From Clostridiales bacterium (GTDB lineage Bacteria > Bacillota > Clostridia > Oscillospirales > Oscillospiraceae), in the NCBI GenBank assembly GCA_021201515.1, contig JAJQET010000276.1:1-7586 (forward strand): 7,586 nt of DNA. The letters run 5' to 3'. Within the stretch, counting starts at the first letter, position 1. Each line of letters starts with the position of its first letter. Both the position numbers and the translations under genes were made by a program. Of the stretch, positions 1 to 5,726 are shown one piece after another. The notes beneath the pieces were generated by a model, which saw only the letters and a program-made list of their open reading frames with translations, was not told the origin of the DNA and made no database searches.

Positions 1-233
1 AGACGGTGGGGGAGAGCTCCCCCAAGACGGAGACGGTGCTGACCAAGGCCGGCAGCGCACAGCAGTCCACCGTCACGGTACAGACCATCTATCCCACCTA
101 TCAGGGGGTGCTGGTGGTCTGCGACGGGGGGAACGATGCCACCGTCAAGCTGCAGGTGCTGAGCGCCATCAAGGCGCTGACCGGGCTGAGCTCGGAGCAA
201 ATTTCAATCTGTGCAAGAGCAGGAGGTTCGTAA
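1..233 (+). CDS. spoIIIAG: Stage III sporulation protein AG, C-terminal part (5' truncated by window)
   Basis: Only the last ~77 codons are visible; the first whole codon is at position 3, and the N-terminal membrane anchor lies outside the window. The visible part holds the family's conserved C-terminal core, a YP-x-Y-QGVLVVCDGG motif followed by a helix of the form VKLQVLSAIKALTGL. SpoIIIAG tails end in the same way, with a ring-building fold related to the secretion-ring proteins EscJ/PrgK/FliF. From family knowledge, the protein forms a large ring in the mother-cell membrane around the engulfed forespore, as part of the SpoIIIA-SpoIIQ feeding channel, and is made under SigE. The next gene matches SpoIIIAH and starts 2 nt after this stop, which is the usual operon order and strongly supports the call. 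The sequence just before the visible core is Ser/Thr-rich linker. Confidence 0.9.
   Translation, partial: TVGESSPKTETVLTKAGSAQQSTVTVQTIYPTYQGVLVVCDGGNDATVKLQVLSAIKALTGLSSEQISICARAGGS
221..226 (+). promoter_or_regulatory. Shine-Dalgarno that fixes the TTG start of spoIIIAH
   Basis: A perfect AGGAGG lies 9 nt upstream of TTG at 236 and sits inside the last codons of spoIIIAG. There is no ATG near it in the correct frame, and the reading frame from TTG gives the expected Lys-Ile-Trp-Lys-Arg start before the membrane segment. The TTG start is therefore well supported. Confidence 0.85.
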
Positions 234-235
234 CA

Positions 236-868
236 TTGAAAATCTGGAAACGGAATGCCGTGGTGGCGGCCATCGTGCTGTTCGTCTGCGTGGCGGTCTA
301 TCTGAACTGGTCCTACGATCAGGCGGAGAGCGTGTCTGGCTCCACCTCGGAGGCAGTGGCGGAAAAGACTCTGGGAGAGACTGCGCTGGTCAGCGCCCAG
401 GAGGAGCTGACGCTGGAGGACAGCGTGGACACGGCCTCCGGCGAAAGCGCGGAGGACGCCCTTTCCGAGGACGGCCTGACGGAGGAGGACGCGGCCCCGA
501 CCGATGCGGAGACGTCGGACTACTTTGACACCGCCCGCTTAAACCGGGAGGAGGCCAGGGACAGTGCCCTGAGCATCCTCCAGGAGACGGTGGATGACCC
601 CGCAGCGGACAGTACAGCGGTCAGCGCGGCGGCGGAGTCCATCACAGCCATGGCTGCGGCTACCCTGGCGGAGTCCCAAATTGAGAGCCTGGTCACGGCC
701 AAGGGCTATGCCGACTGCGGGGCCTTCATCGGGGACAGCTCCGTCAGCGTGGTGGTCAGCACAGAGAACGGGGAACTGGAGGCCGCCGACATTGCGAAGA
801 TCACGGACATTGTCTGCGGAGAGACGGAATTTTCCGCCAGCGACGTGAAGGTGATCACTGCGGAGTGA
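236..868 (+). CDS. spoIIIAH: Stage III sporulation protein AH (SpoIIQ partner)
   Basis: This 210-residue protein is close to the usual length of SpoIIIAH (about 200-220). It has a short basic N-terminus (KIWKR), one membrane helix at about residues 8-24, and an acidic Ser/Glu/Asp-rich linker at about 31-95. A C-terminal ring-building domain runs from about residue 97 and begins DYFDTARLNREEARD, a hallmark of the family; helices with LAESQIESLVTAKGY and a final beta-rich part (SVSVVVSTENGEL) follow. From family knowledge, SpoIIIAH in the mother-cell membrane binds SpoIIQ across the intermembrane space, anchoring the channel that keeps the forespore active and allows SigG activity. It starts 2 nt after spoIIIAG and is translationally linked to it, using a TTG start with a perfect ribosome binding site. 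It is probably the last gene of the SigE-controlled spoIIIA operon, since the next gene has its own promoter. No clear intrinsic terminator is seen after its stop. The linker and the extracytoplasmic domain are unusually acidic. Confidence 0.92.
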   Translation: MKIWKRNAVVAAIVLFVCVAVYLNWSYDQAESVSGSTSEAVAEKTLGETALVSAQEELTLEDSVDTASGESAEDALSEDGLTEEDAAPTDAETSDYFDTARLNREEARDSALSILQETVDDPAADSTAVSAAAESITAMAAATLAESQIESLVTAKGYADCGAFIGDSSVSVVVSTENGELEAADIAKITDIVCGETEFSASDVKVITAE

Positions 869-893
869 ACCGGTAAGGCACCTTGAAAAAAGC

Positions 894-922
894 TTTACAA
901 CTCCGGCTGAATCCTATATAAT
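894..922 (+). promoter_or_regulatory. SigA-type promoter of the nitroreductase gene
   Basis: The -35 element is TTTACA at 894-899 and the -10 is a perfect TATAAT at 917-922, separated by 17 bp. The start of transcription is expected near 928-930, giving a leader of about 28 nt before the ATG at 957. Confidence 0.85.
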
Positions 923-944
923 AGTATCATGAACAAATGATACT
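923..944 (+). promoter_or_regulatory. Perfect inverted repeat over the predicted start site; candidate operator
   Basis: AGTATCAT at 923-930 and ATGATACT at 937-944 are exact reverse complements, separated by 6 nt (GAACAA). The repeat begins at the base after the -10 hexamer and covers the expected +1 and early leader. A repressor bound there would block initiation. Nitroreductase genes in Firmicutes are often under small winged-helix repressors of the MarR/HxlR type (for example YodB controlling YodC in Bacillus), but no regulator gene lies in this window, so the identity of the binder is inference. In RNA it could also form an 8-bp hairpin ending just before the ribosome binding site at 945-949. 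Confidence 0.55.
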
Positions 945-956
945 GGAGGAACGACT

Positions 957-1484
957 ATGGAAGCATATGAGGCGATTATGACCAGAACCAGCGTCCGCAG
1001 CTATCTGGAGCGGCCCATCGGCGACGCTGAGGTGCGGAAGATTCTGGAGGCCGGCATGAGCGGCCCCAGCTGCGCCAACCGGCGGGACTGGTCCTTTGTG
1101 GTGGTGCGGGACAGGGAGATGCTGAACCGGATGGCGGACGCCAATGGCCGCCCCGCCACGCCCTTGCGGAAGGCCGCCCTGGGGATTCTGGTGTGCGGGG
1201 ACTTACAGAAGGCGTTCCAGCCCGCCCCGGACTATTGGATCATTGACGGCGCCATCGCCGCGCAAAACATGATCCTGGCCGCCCACGCCCTGGGCATCGG
1301 CGCAGTGTGGCTGGGCACCTATCCCCAGATGGAGCGGGTGCGGGGGCAGGCGGCGCTGCTGAACCTGCCGGAGCATATCGTGCCCCACTCCGTCCTGGCC
1401 TTCGGCTATCCTGACCCGGCAGAGGATGGCCCGGCCAGGGAGAAGGCGTATGAGGCGGACTGCGTCCACTTTGAAACCTGGTGA
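957..1484 (+). CDS. Nitroreductase-family FMN-dependent oxidoreductase
   Basis: This 175-residue protein shows the nitroreductase fold signatures. The N-terminal RTSVRSY at residues 10-16 supplies basic residues for FMN phosphate binding. A PSCANRRDW segment at 37-45 corresponds to the flavin-contacting loop, and the helix IDGAIAAQNMILAAHALGIGAVWLG at about 96-120 is the most conserved block of the family. Members are usually homodimers that use NAD(P)H to reduce nitro-compounds, quinones or flavins; the true substrate cannot be read from sequence. The length is at the short end of the family, typical of compact clostridial members. GGAGG at 945-949 sits 7 nt before the ATG. The gene forms its own transcription unit, with a promoter and candidate operator upstream and a strong hairpin after the stop, so it looks independently regulated, perhaps by redox or electrophile stress (inference). 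Several Cys residues (C39, C80) are present, but no iron-sulfur motif. Confidence 0.88.
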   Translation: MEAYEAIMTRTSVRSYLERPIGDAEVRKILEAGMSGPSCANRRDWSFVVVRDREMLNRMADANGRPATPLRKAALGILVCGDLQKAFQPAPDYWIIDGAIAAQNMILAAHALGIGAVWLGTYPQMERVRGQAALLNLPEHIVPHSVLAFGYPDPAEDGPAREKAYEADCVHFETW

Positions 1485-1492
1485 TGCCGCTG

Positions 1493-1537
1493 CAAACACC
1501 GGCTTTCGGGAAACCGAAGGCCGGTGTTTGACGTTTT
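1493..1537 (+). terminator. Very stable GAAA-capped hairpin, probable intrinsic terminator
   Basis: Arms CAAACACCGGC (1493-1503) and GCCGGTGTTTG (1520-1530) are perfectly complementary. The inner bases 1504-1509 pair with 1514-1519 (one T-G wobble), closing on a GAAA tetraloop at 1510-1513, for 17 continuous pairs. The T-tract is weak: ACGTTTT follows the stem. It begins 9 nt after the nitroreductase stop and lies before the next promoter. Confidence 0.7.
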
Positions 1538-1573
1538 CCGGCGCCCATTGCCCGGAGGAAGCCCAGAACAGAC

Positions 1574-1602
1574 TTGCCAAACCCGAAAGAACGTGGTATG
1601 AT
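1574..1602 (+). promoter_or_regulatory. SigA-type promoter with extended -10 for the export ATPase-glmM unit
   Basis: TTGCCA at 1574-1579 and TATGAT at 1597-1602 have a 17-bp spacer, and TGG directly before the -10 gives an extended -10 motif. The expected start near 1609 leaves a leader of only about 24 nt before the ATG at 1633. That leader has no clear Shine-Dalgarno. Confidence 0.75.
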
Positions 1603-1632
1603 GGGCGTAATCTGTGGTAAAGTTGTGATTGT

Positions 1633-2508
1633 ATGAGTTTTTTTGAATCGAGTCAGCTCCGGCAGGCGGAGCTTCCGGCCCAGGACGCCCCGGCGGAGCA
1701 GGACAGCCTCCAGCGGCCTGCCATCACGGCGAAAAACGTCTACCTGAGCTACCGCTCCATCGCCCCGGTGAAGCGCCGCAACATCAAGCAGGCCTCCGGC
1801 TTTAAGGACGACGCCTTTAAACAGAAGGGCCGTGTGGAGCATTTCGAGGCCCTCCACGGCGTCTCCTTCGAGGTGGGAAAGGGCGAGATCATCGGCCTGA
1901 TTGGCCGGAACGGCAGCGGAAAATCCACCCTGCTGCGGGTGCTGGCCGGCATCTTTGAGCCGGACAAGGGCAGCGTTGACCTGCACGGGAACACGGTCTC
2001 CCTGCTGGCCCTGGGGGTGGGTTTCCAGACGCAGCTGTCCGGCCGGGAGAACATTTACCTCTCCGGCCTGCTGCTGGGCTTCACCAAGGCGGAGATCGAT
2101 GACCAGATCGACGAGATTATCGCCTTCTCCGAGCTGGGCCGGTTTATTGAGCAGCCGGTGCGCACCTATTCCAGCGGTATGCAGTCCAAGCTGGGCTTCG
2201 CCATTACGGCCATCCTCAAGACGGACATCATCCTGGTGGACGAGGTGCTGAGCGTGGGCGACGCCCACTTTAAAAAGAAGAGCGGGCGGAAGATGGCCGA
2301 GCTGATCAGCGAGAAGAGCAGAACGGTGGTCATCGTCTCCCACAATGCGGAGACCATCCGCACCAACTGCGAAAAGGTGATCTGGCTCCATGACGGCGAT
2401 ATCCGCAGAATCGGCCCCACCCAGGAGGTGGTGGACGAATACGAGGCCTTCATGGCGCAGTATGATATTGAAGCCTGGGAACAGCCCAAGCCCAAGAAAA
2501 AGAAATAA
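1633..2508 (+). CDS. ABC exporter ATP-binding subunit, polysaccharide/teichoic-acid type (Wzt/TagH/RfbE-like)
   Basis: This 291-residue protein is a single ABC ATPase domain. It has Walker A GRNGSGKST at residues 91-99, a Q-loop region GVGFQTQLSGRENIYLSGLLLG from about 128, an ABC signature YSSGMQ at about 179-184, Walker B IILVDE at about 199-204, and a switch histidine in VSHN near 237. The GVGFQTQLSGRENIYL block, the basic segment before Walker A (VKRRNIKQASGFKDD) and FKKKSGRKM after Walker B are typical of ATPases that pair with an ABC-2 permease to export lipid-linked polysaccharide or wall teichoic acid. There is no C-terminal sugar-binding domain, and the tail ends in a lysine cluster. 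No permease gene is adjacent: the gene has its own promoter and a terminator in front, and glmM follows 27 nt after its stop. The partner must therefore be encoded elsewhere. The ATG is the first possible start after an in-frame TAA, but its ribosome binding site is poor. Confidence 0.85.
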   Translation: MSFFESSQLRQAELPAQDAPAEQDSLQRPAITAKNVYLSYRSIAPVKRRNIKQASGFKDDAFKQKGRVEHFEALHGVSFEVGKGEIIGLIGRNGSGKSTLLRVLAGIFEPDKGSVDLHGNTVSLLALGVGFQTQLSGRENIYLSGLLLGFTKAEIDDQIDEIIAFSELGRFIEQPVRTYSSGMQSKLGFAITAILKTDIILVDEVLSVGDAHFKKKSGRKMAELISEKSRTVVIVSHNAETIRTNCEKVIWLHDGDIRRIGPTQEVVDEYEAFMAQYDIEAWEQPKPKKKK

Positions 2509-2535
2509 AGCAGAGAGAGGAAGGACGCTATCACG

Positions 2536-3882
2536 ATGGGTAAGTATTTTGGTACGGACGGATTTCGCGGGGAGGCGAACGTATCCCTGCGGGCGGAGCA
2601 TGCCTACCGGATTGGCCGCTATTTAGGCGCGCACTACCGCAGGGAGGGGGAGCGGTGCCGGGTGGTCATCGGCAAGGATACCCGCCGCTCCTGCGATATG
2701 CTGGAGAGCGCGCTGGCCTCCGGTCTGAACGCCTCCGGTGCGGATGCCTATATGCTGCGGGTGACCACCACCCCCAGCGTCTCCTATATCGCCCACACGG
2801 ACGGGTTCGACTGCGGCATTATGATCTCCGCCAGCCACAACCCCTATTATGACAACGGCATCAAGCTGCTGAACAGCCGGGGCGAGAAAATGGACGAGGA
2901 GACCATCGGGCAAATCGAAGCCTACCTGGACGCGCCGGAGGACAACCTGCCCCTGGCCCAGCGGGCCGAGATGGGCTGTGTGGTGGAATATGAGGCGGGC
3001 CGCAACCGCTATATGGGCTACCTGATTGCCCAGGCCATCTACTCCTTCCGCGGGATGCGGGTGGGGCTGGACTGCGCCAACGGCAGCGCCTCCTCCATCG
3101 CCCGCAGCGTCTTTGACGCCCTGGGGGCGAAAACCTACGTCATGGCCGACGAGCCGGACGGCCTGAACATCAATGACGGCGTGGGCAGCACCCATATCGA
3201 GGCCCTCCAGTCCTGCGGGGTGGAGCACAAGCTGAACGTGGGCTTTGCCTATGACGGGGACGCGGACCGCTGCCTCTGCGTGGACGAGAAGGGCAACGTG
3301 GTCAACGGCGACCTGATCATGTATATCTACGCCAAATATATGAAGGAGCGGGGCAAGCTGCTGACCAACACGGTGGTGACCACGGTGATGTCCAACTTCG
3401 GCCTGTACAAAGCCTTTGACGCGGCGGGCATTGACTACGCCAAGACCGACGTGGGGGACAAGTACGTCTATGAGTACATGACCCAGCACGGCAACCGCCT
3501 GGGCGGCGAGCAGTCGGGCCACATCATTTTCAGCAAGTACGCCACCACCGGGGACGGTATCCTGACCAGCCTGAAAATGATGCAGGTGCTGCTGGCGAAG
3601 AAGATGCCCCTGTCCGAGCTGGCGATGCCGGTGCGCATTTATCCCCAGGTGCTGAAAAACATCCGGGTGCGCTCCAAGCCGGAGGCCCAGAACGACCCTG
3701 CGGTGCAGGAGGCGGTCCAAAAGGTGGCCGACCAGCTGGGGGACAGTGGCCGCATCCTGGTGCGGGAGAGCGGGACGGAGCCGCTGATCCGCGTCATGGT
3801 GGAGGCGGAGACCCAGGAGGAGTGCGAGACCTATGTGAATTCGGTGCTGGAGGTTATCCGCGCCCGGGGTCACGAGGCATAA
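2536..3882 (+). CDS. glmM: Phosphoglucosamine mutase
   Basis: GlmM interconverts glucosamine-6-phosphate and glucosamine-1-phosphate, the step before UDP-GlcNAc, and so feeds peptidoglycan and teichoic-acid synthesis in the cytoplasm. The 448 residues match the family length. All four signature regions are intact: the start GKYFGTDGFRGEAN, the phosphoserine loop ISASHNP with the catalytic Ser at about residue 100, the metal-binding loop DGDADR at 240-245, and the phosphate-binding loop RESGTEP at 410-416. The sugar-binding GGEQSGH loop is also present, at about residues 323-329. It lies 27 nt after the export ATPase gene with no promoter or terminator between them, so they are likely co-transcribed, which fits a shared role in the envelope. 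An AGGAAGG at 2518-2524 lies 11 nt before the ATG, a slightly long spacing. The enzyme normally needs phosphorylation of the active-site serine to be active. Confidence 0.96.
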   Translation: MGKYFGTDGFRGEANVSLRAEHAYRIGRYLGAHYRREGERCRVVIGKDTRRSCDMLESALASGLNASGADAYMLRVTTTPSVSYIAHTDGFDCGIMISASHNPYYDNGIKLLNSRGEKMDEETIGQIEAYLDAPEDNLPLAQRAEMGCVVEYEAGRNRYMGYLIAQAIYSFRGMRVGLDCANGSASSIARSVFDALGAKTYVMADEPDGLNINDGVGSTHIEALQSCGVEHKLNVGFAYDGDADRCLCVDEKGNVVNGDLIMYIYAKYMKERGKLLTNTVVTTVMSNFGLYKAFDAAGIDYAKTDVGDKYVYEYMTQHGNRLGGEQSGHIIFSKYATTGDGILTSLKMMQVLLAKKMPLSELAMPVRIYPQVLKNIRVRSKPEAQNDPAVQEAVQKVADQLGDSGRILVRESGTEPLIRVMVEAETQEECETYVNSVLEVIRARGHEA

Positions 3883-3897
3883 ACGGAATACGAACGC

Positions 3898-3927
3898 AAA
3901 AAGGCGCCGGACGGTTCGTCCGGCGCC
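3898..3927 (-). terminator. Intrinsic terminator of the minus-strand rodA-like gene
   Basis: GGCGCCGGAC (3903-3912) and GTCCGGCGCC (3918-3927) form a perfect 10-bp GC stem around a 5-nt centre. A run of five A's at 3898-3902 reads as TTTTT on the minus strand directly after the stem. The T-tract exists only for minus-strand transcripts; plus-strand transcripts from glmM meet the hairpin without a following T-run. Confidence 0.85.
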
Positions 3928-3942
3928 GAAGTGTGTATGAGG

Positions 3943-5154
3943 TTATTCCATGATCTGGCGATGCTGCTCCCCATTCGTCCCCCATTTGATGTCGGAGCGG
4001 TCCCGCAGCCAGTTGGGCAGCGAGCGGGATTGTATTCCCGACAATATCCCCATGGCGACAAAATTGGTGATGATGGAGGAGCCGCCGTAGCTCATAAAGG
4101 GCAGGGTCAGGCCGATGGTGGGCACCACATAGAGGCAGACCCCCACGTTAATGACGATCTGGGCCAGCAGCATGGCGCTGTAGCCCACGGCGATGAGGGC
4201 GTAGAAGGAGTCGCTGGCGGTCAGGCCGATATACAGGCACCGGAGTACAATGGCCGCCAGCACCAGCAGCACTACCGTGCAGCCCACCAGCCCCCATTCC
4301 TCCGCGCAGGAGGAGAAGATGAAGTCGGTGGTGCGCTCCGGCAGGGAGTTGGAGTTGGGGGACTGGGTGATGGTGCCCTGCAAATAGCCCTGGCCGGTGA
4401 GCCCGCCGGAGCGGATGGCGATCAGGGAGCGCCGCTGATGAAAGCCTACCCCCTGGGGGTCATAGCTGTGGTCCATCACCACCAGGATGCGGCGCTTCAT
4501 ATAGTTGGTGTCGGGCAGGATGTTCCAAAGCACCAGACCGGCCGCCCCCACGCAGGCGAGGCCCAGGGCGAACCACCGCTTTTTGATGCCGGCGCACCAC
4601 AGCATGGCAAGCCAAATCACAACATAAATCAGGCAGGAGCCAACGTCGCCGGTGACCACCACCATGAAGCCCACCGGAACACCCAGGGCCAGCACCAGCA
4701 GCACCACAGAGGAGAAGCTGCTGGGGTCGCCCCGCTTCTGGAGGTAGACCACGAAGCCGGCCAGCAGGATGGTGAAAAACAGCTTGTTGATCTCGGCGGG
4801 CTGAATGGTGAAGGGGATGCCGGGGATGTCCACCCAGGCCCGGTTGCCGCTGGTGGCGTTGGCCGCGGCGGGGAACACCAGCACCAGCAGCTGGAAGGCC
4901 ACGCACAGCGGCACCACGATATACCACCGTTCAAACAGCACCCGGATGTTCAGCTGGCTCATGACGAAATACAGCACAATGCCGATGCCGATGCACAGGG
5001 CCTGCTTCATGGGCAGGCTGTGAAAGCTCTCCCTGTACCGGGAGGCGGAGTAAATCAGCACCAGGCCAAAGGAGCTGGCCAGCACACAGAGGGAGAGCAG
5101 GATATGGTCCGCCCCCTTCAGGGCGTCAACAATTAAATCGCGTATCGCGGACAT
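3943..5154 (-). CDS. rodA: RodA/FtsW-type SEDS peptidoglycan glycosyltransferase
   Basis: SEDS proteins polymerise lipid II into glycan strands in the cytoplasmic membrane together with a class B penicillin-binding protein. From the ATG at 5154 this is a 403-residue protein with about ten hydrophobic segments. It has the essential family residues: Glu and Lys in IQPAEINKLFF (about E121, K124), the catalytic Asp in LPERTTDFIFS (about D277), SLIAIRSGGLTGQG, and the C-terminal GLTLPFMSYGGSS. The block GTITQSPNSNSLPERTTDFIF resembles RodA more than FtsW, so elongation is the likelier role, but SpoVE or FtsW-like function cannot be excluded. A longer reading from GTG at 5196 overlaps the promoter and is rejected; the ATG at 5154 has a purine-rich AAAGAAGTG upstream. 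The usual PDLGT motif is replaced by VTGDVGSCLIY. It is a single-gene unit convergent with glmM and divergent from tsaE. Confidence 0.88.
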   Translation of the reverse strand: MSAIRDLIVDALKGADHILLSLCVLASSFGLVLIYSASRYRESFHSLPMKQALCIGIGIVLYFVMSQLNIRVLFERWYIVVPLCVAFQLLVLVFPAAANATSGNRAWVDIPGIPFTIQPAEINKLFFTILLAGFVVYLQKRGDPSSFSSVVLLVLALGVPVGFMVVVTGDVGSCLIYVVIWLAMLWCAGIKKRWFALGLACVGAAGLVLWNILPDTNYMKRRILVVMDHSYDPQGVGFHQRRSLIAIRSGGLTGQGYLQGTITQSPNSNSLPERTTDFIFSSCAEEWGLVGCTVVLLVLAAIVLRCLYIGLTASDSFYALIAVGYSAMLLAQIVINVGVCLYVVPTIGLTLPFMSYGGSSIITNFVAMGILSGIQSRSLPNWLRDRSDIKWGTNGEQHRQIME

Positions 5155-5198
5155 GGTTTCACTTCTTTCTGGGGTAAATGGCACACGATGACGCACTG

Positions 5199-5227
5199 AT
5201 TATAACACGAAAGCGGAATGATGTAAA
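5199..5227 (-). promoter_or_regulatory. SigA-type promoter of the rodA-like gene
   Basis: On the minus strand, TTTACA (5227-5222) and a perfect TATAAT (5204-5199) are separated by 17 bp, with TGT directly before the -10 (extended -10). The start is expected near 5192, about 38 nt ahead of the ATG at 5154. This settles the gene start, since a GTG at 5196 would lie upstream of the transcript. Confidence 0.88.
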
Positions 5228-5233
5228 CAGCTT

Positions 5234-5262
5234 TTGCATCTTCGGGGCAGGTGTGGTATAAT
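5234..5262 (+). promoter_or_regulatory. SigA-type promoter of the tsaE-tsaB unit
   Basis: TTGCAT (5234-5239) and a perfect TATAAT (5257-5262) have a 17-bp spacer and a TGG extended -10. The expected start near 5269 gives a leader of about 32 nt to the ATG at 5301. The -35 lies only 6 bp from the -35 of the divergent rodA promoter. Confidence 0.88.
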
Positions 5263-5300
5263 GACTGCAAGCCCTGTCAGCGGAAAGGAGAGAACCGTCC

Positions 5301-5726
5301 ATGGAATATGAAACCCATTCCGCCGCCGAAACGGAGGCGCTGGGGGAGCATCTGGCCTCCGCCCTGGGCCGGGGCGCCGTGCTGGCCTATACCGGCGACC
5401 TGGGGGCGGGAAAAACGGCCTTTACCCGCGGTGTGGCCCGGGGGCTTGGCGTTCCGGGCCGGGTCACGTCTCCCACCTTCACCATCGTCAATGAGTATGA
5501 GGGGGGACGGCTGCCCCTGTTCCACTTTGATATGTACCGGCTGGGCAGCTCTGAGGAGCTGTACGACATCGGCTGGGAGGACTACCTGGCTCGGGGCGGC
5601 GTCTGCGCCGTGGAGTGGAGCGAAAACGTGGAGGACGCCCTGGAGGACTGTATCCGGGTGGACATCCGCCGGGGCCTCGATGAGGACAGCCGCAAAATCA
5701 CGATAACGGGAGTGGAAGGATTTTGA
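5301..5726 (+). CDS. tsaE: tRNA t6A37 threonylcarbamoyltransferase complex ATPase TsaE
   Basis: TsaE is the small ATPase that drives cycling of the TsaB-TsaD complex, which adds threonylcarbamoyl to A37 of ANN-decoding tRNAs. The 141-residue length is typical. Visible motifs are Walker A GDLGAGKT at residues 32-39, the switch SPTF at 57-60 followed by TIVNEY, the conserved HFDMYRL at 75-81, and VEWSE at 104-108, where the family usually has VEWPE. AAGGAG at 5285-5290 lies 10 nt before the ATG. The stop overlaps the tsaB start by 4 nt, indicating translational coupling with its complex partner. It is the first gene after its own SigA promoter and reads away from the rodA-like gene. Confidence 0.95.
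   Translation: MEYETHSAAETEALGEHLASALGRGAVLAYTGDLGAGKTAFTRGVARGLGVPGRVTSPTFTIVNEYEGGRLPLFHFDMYRLGSSEELYDIGWEDYLARGGVCAVEWSENVEDALEDCIRVDIRRGLDEDSRKITITGVEGF

Noticed and set aside
211..528. Plus-strand frame overlapping the start of spoIIIAH
   Set aside because: Gly/Arg-rich out-of-frame reading of spoIIIAH with no domain.
869..893. Possible terminator after spoIIIAH
   Set aside because: AAGG/CCTT would leave a loop of two bases and no T-run follows on the plus strand.
1240..2601. Long minus-strand frame across nitroreductase and export ATPase genes
   Set aside because: It spans two clear genes, a terminator and a promoter on the other strand, and its product has no recognisable domain.
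2623..3873. Long minus-strand frame opposite glmM
   Set aside because: His/Val/Gly-rich shadow of a high-GC gene with all GlmM motifs on the plus strand.
3931..5136. Long plus-strand open frame opposite the RodA-like gene
   Set aside because: Its product is His/Gly/Gln-rich low-complexity sequence from reading a high-GC membrane protein gene backwards. The minus strand has a family match, promoter and terminator.
5155..5196. Upstream GTG start adding 14 residues to the RodA-like protein
   Set aside because: The GTG lies ahead of the predicted transcription start of a near-perfect promoter, and the ATG at 5154 gives a normal SEDS N-terminus.
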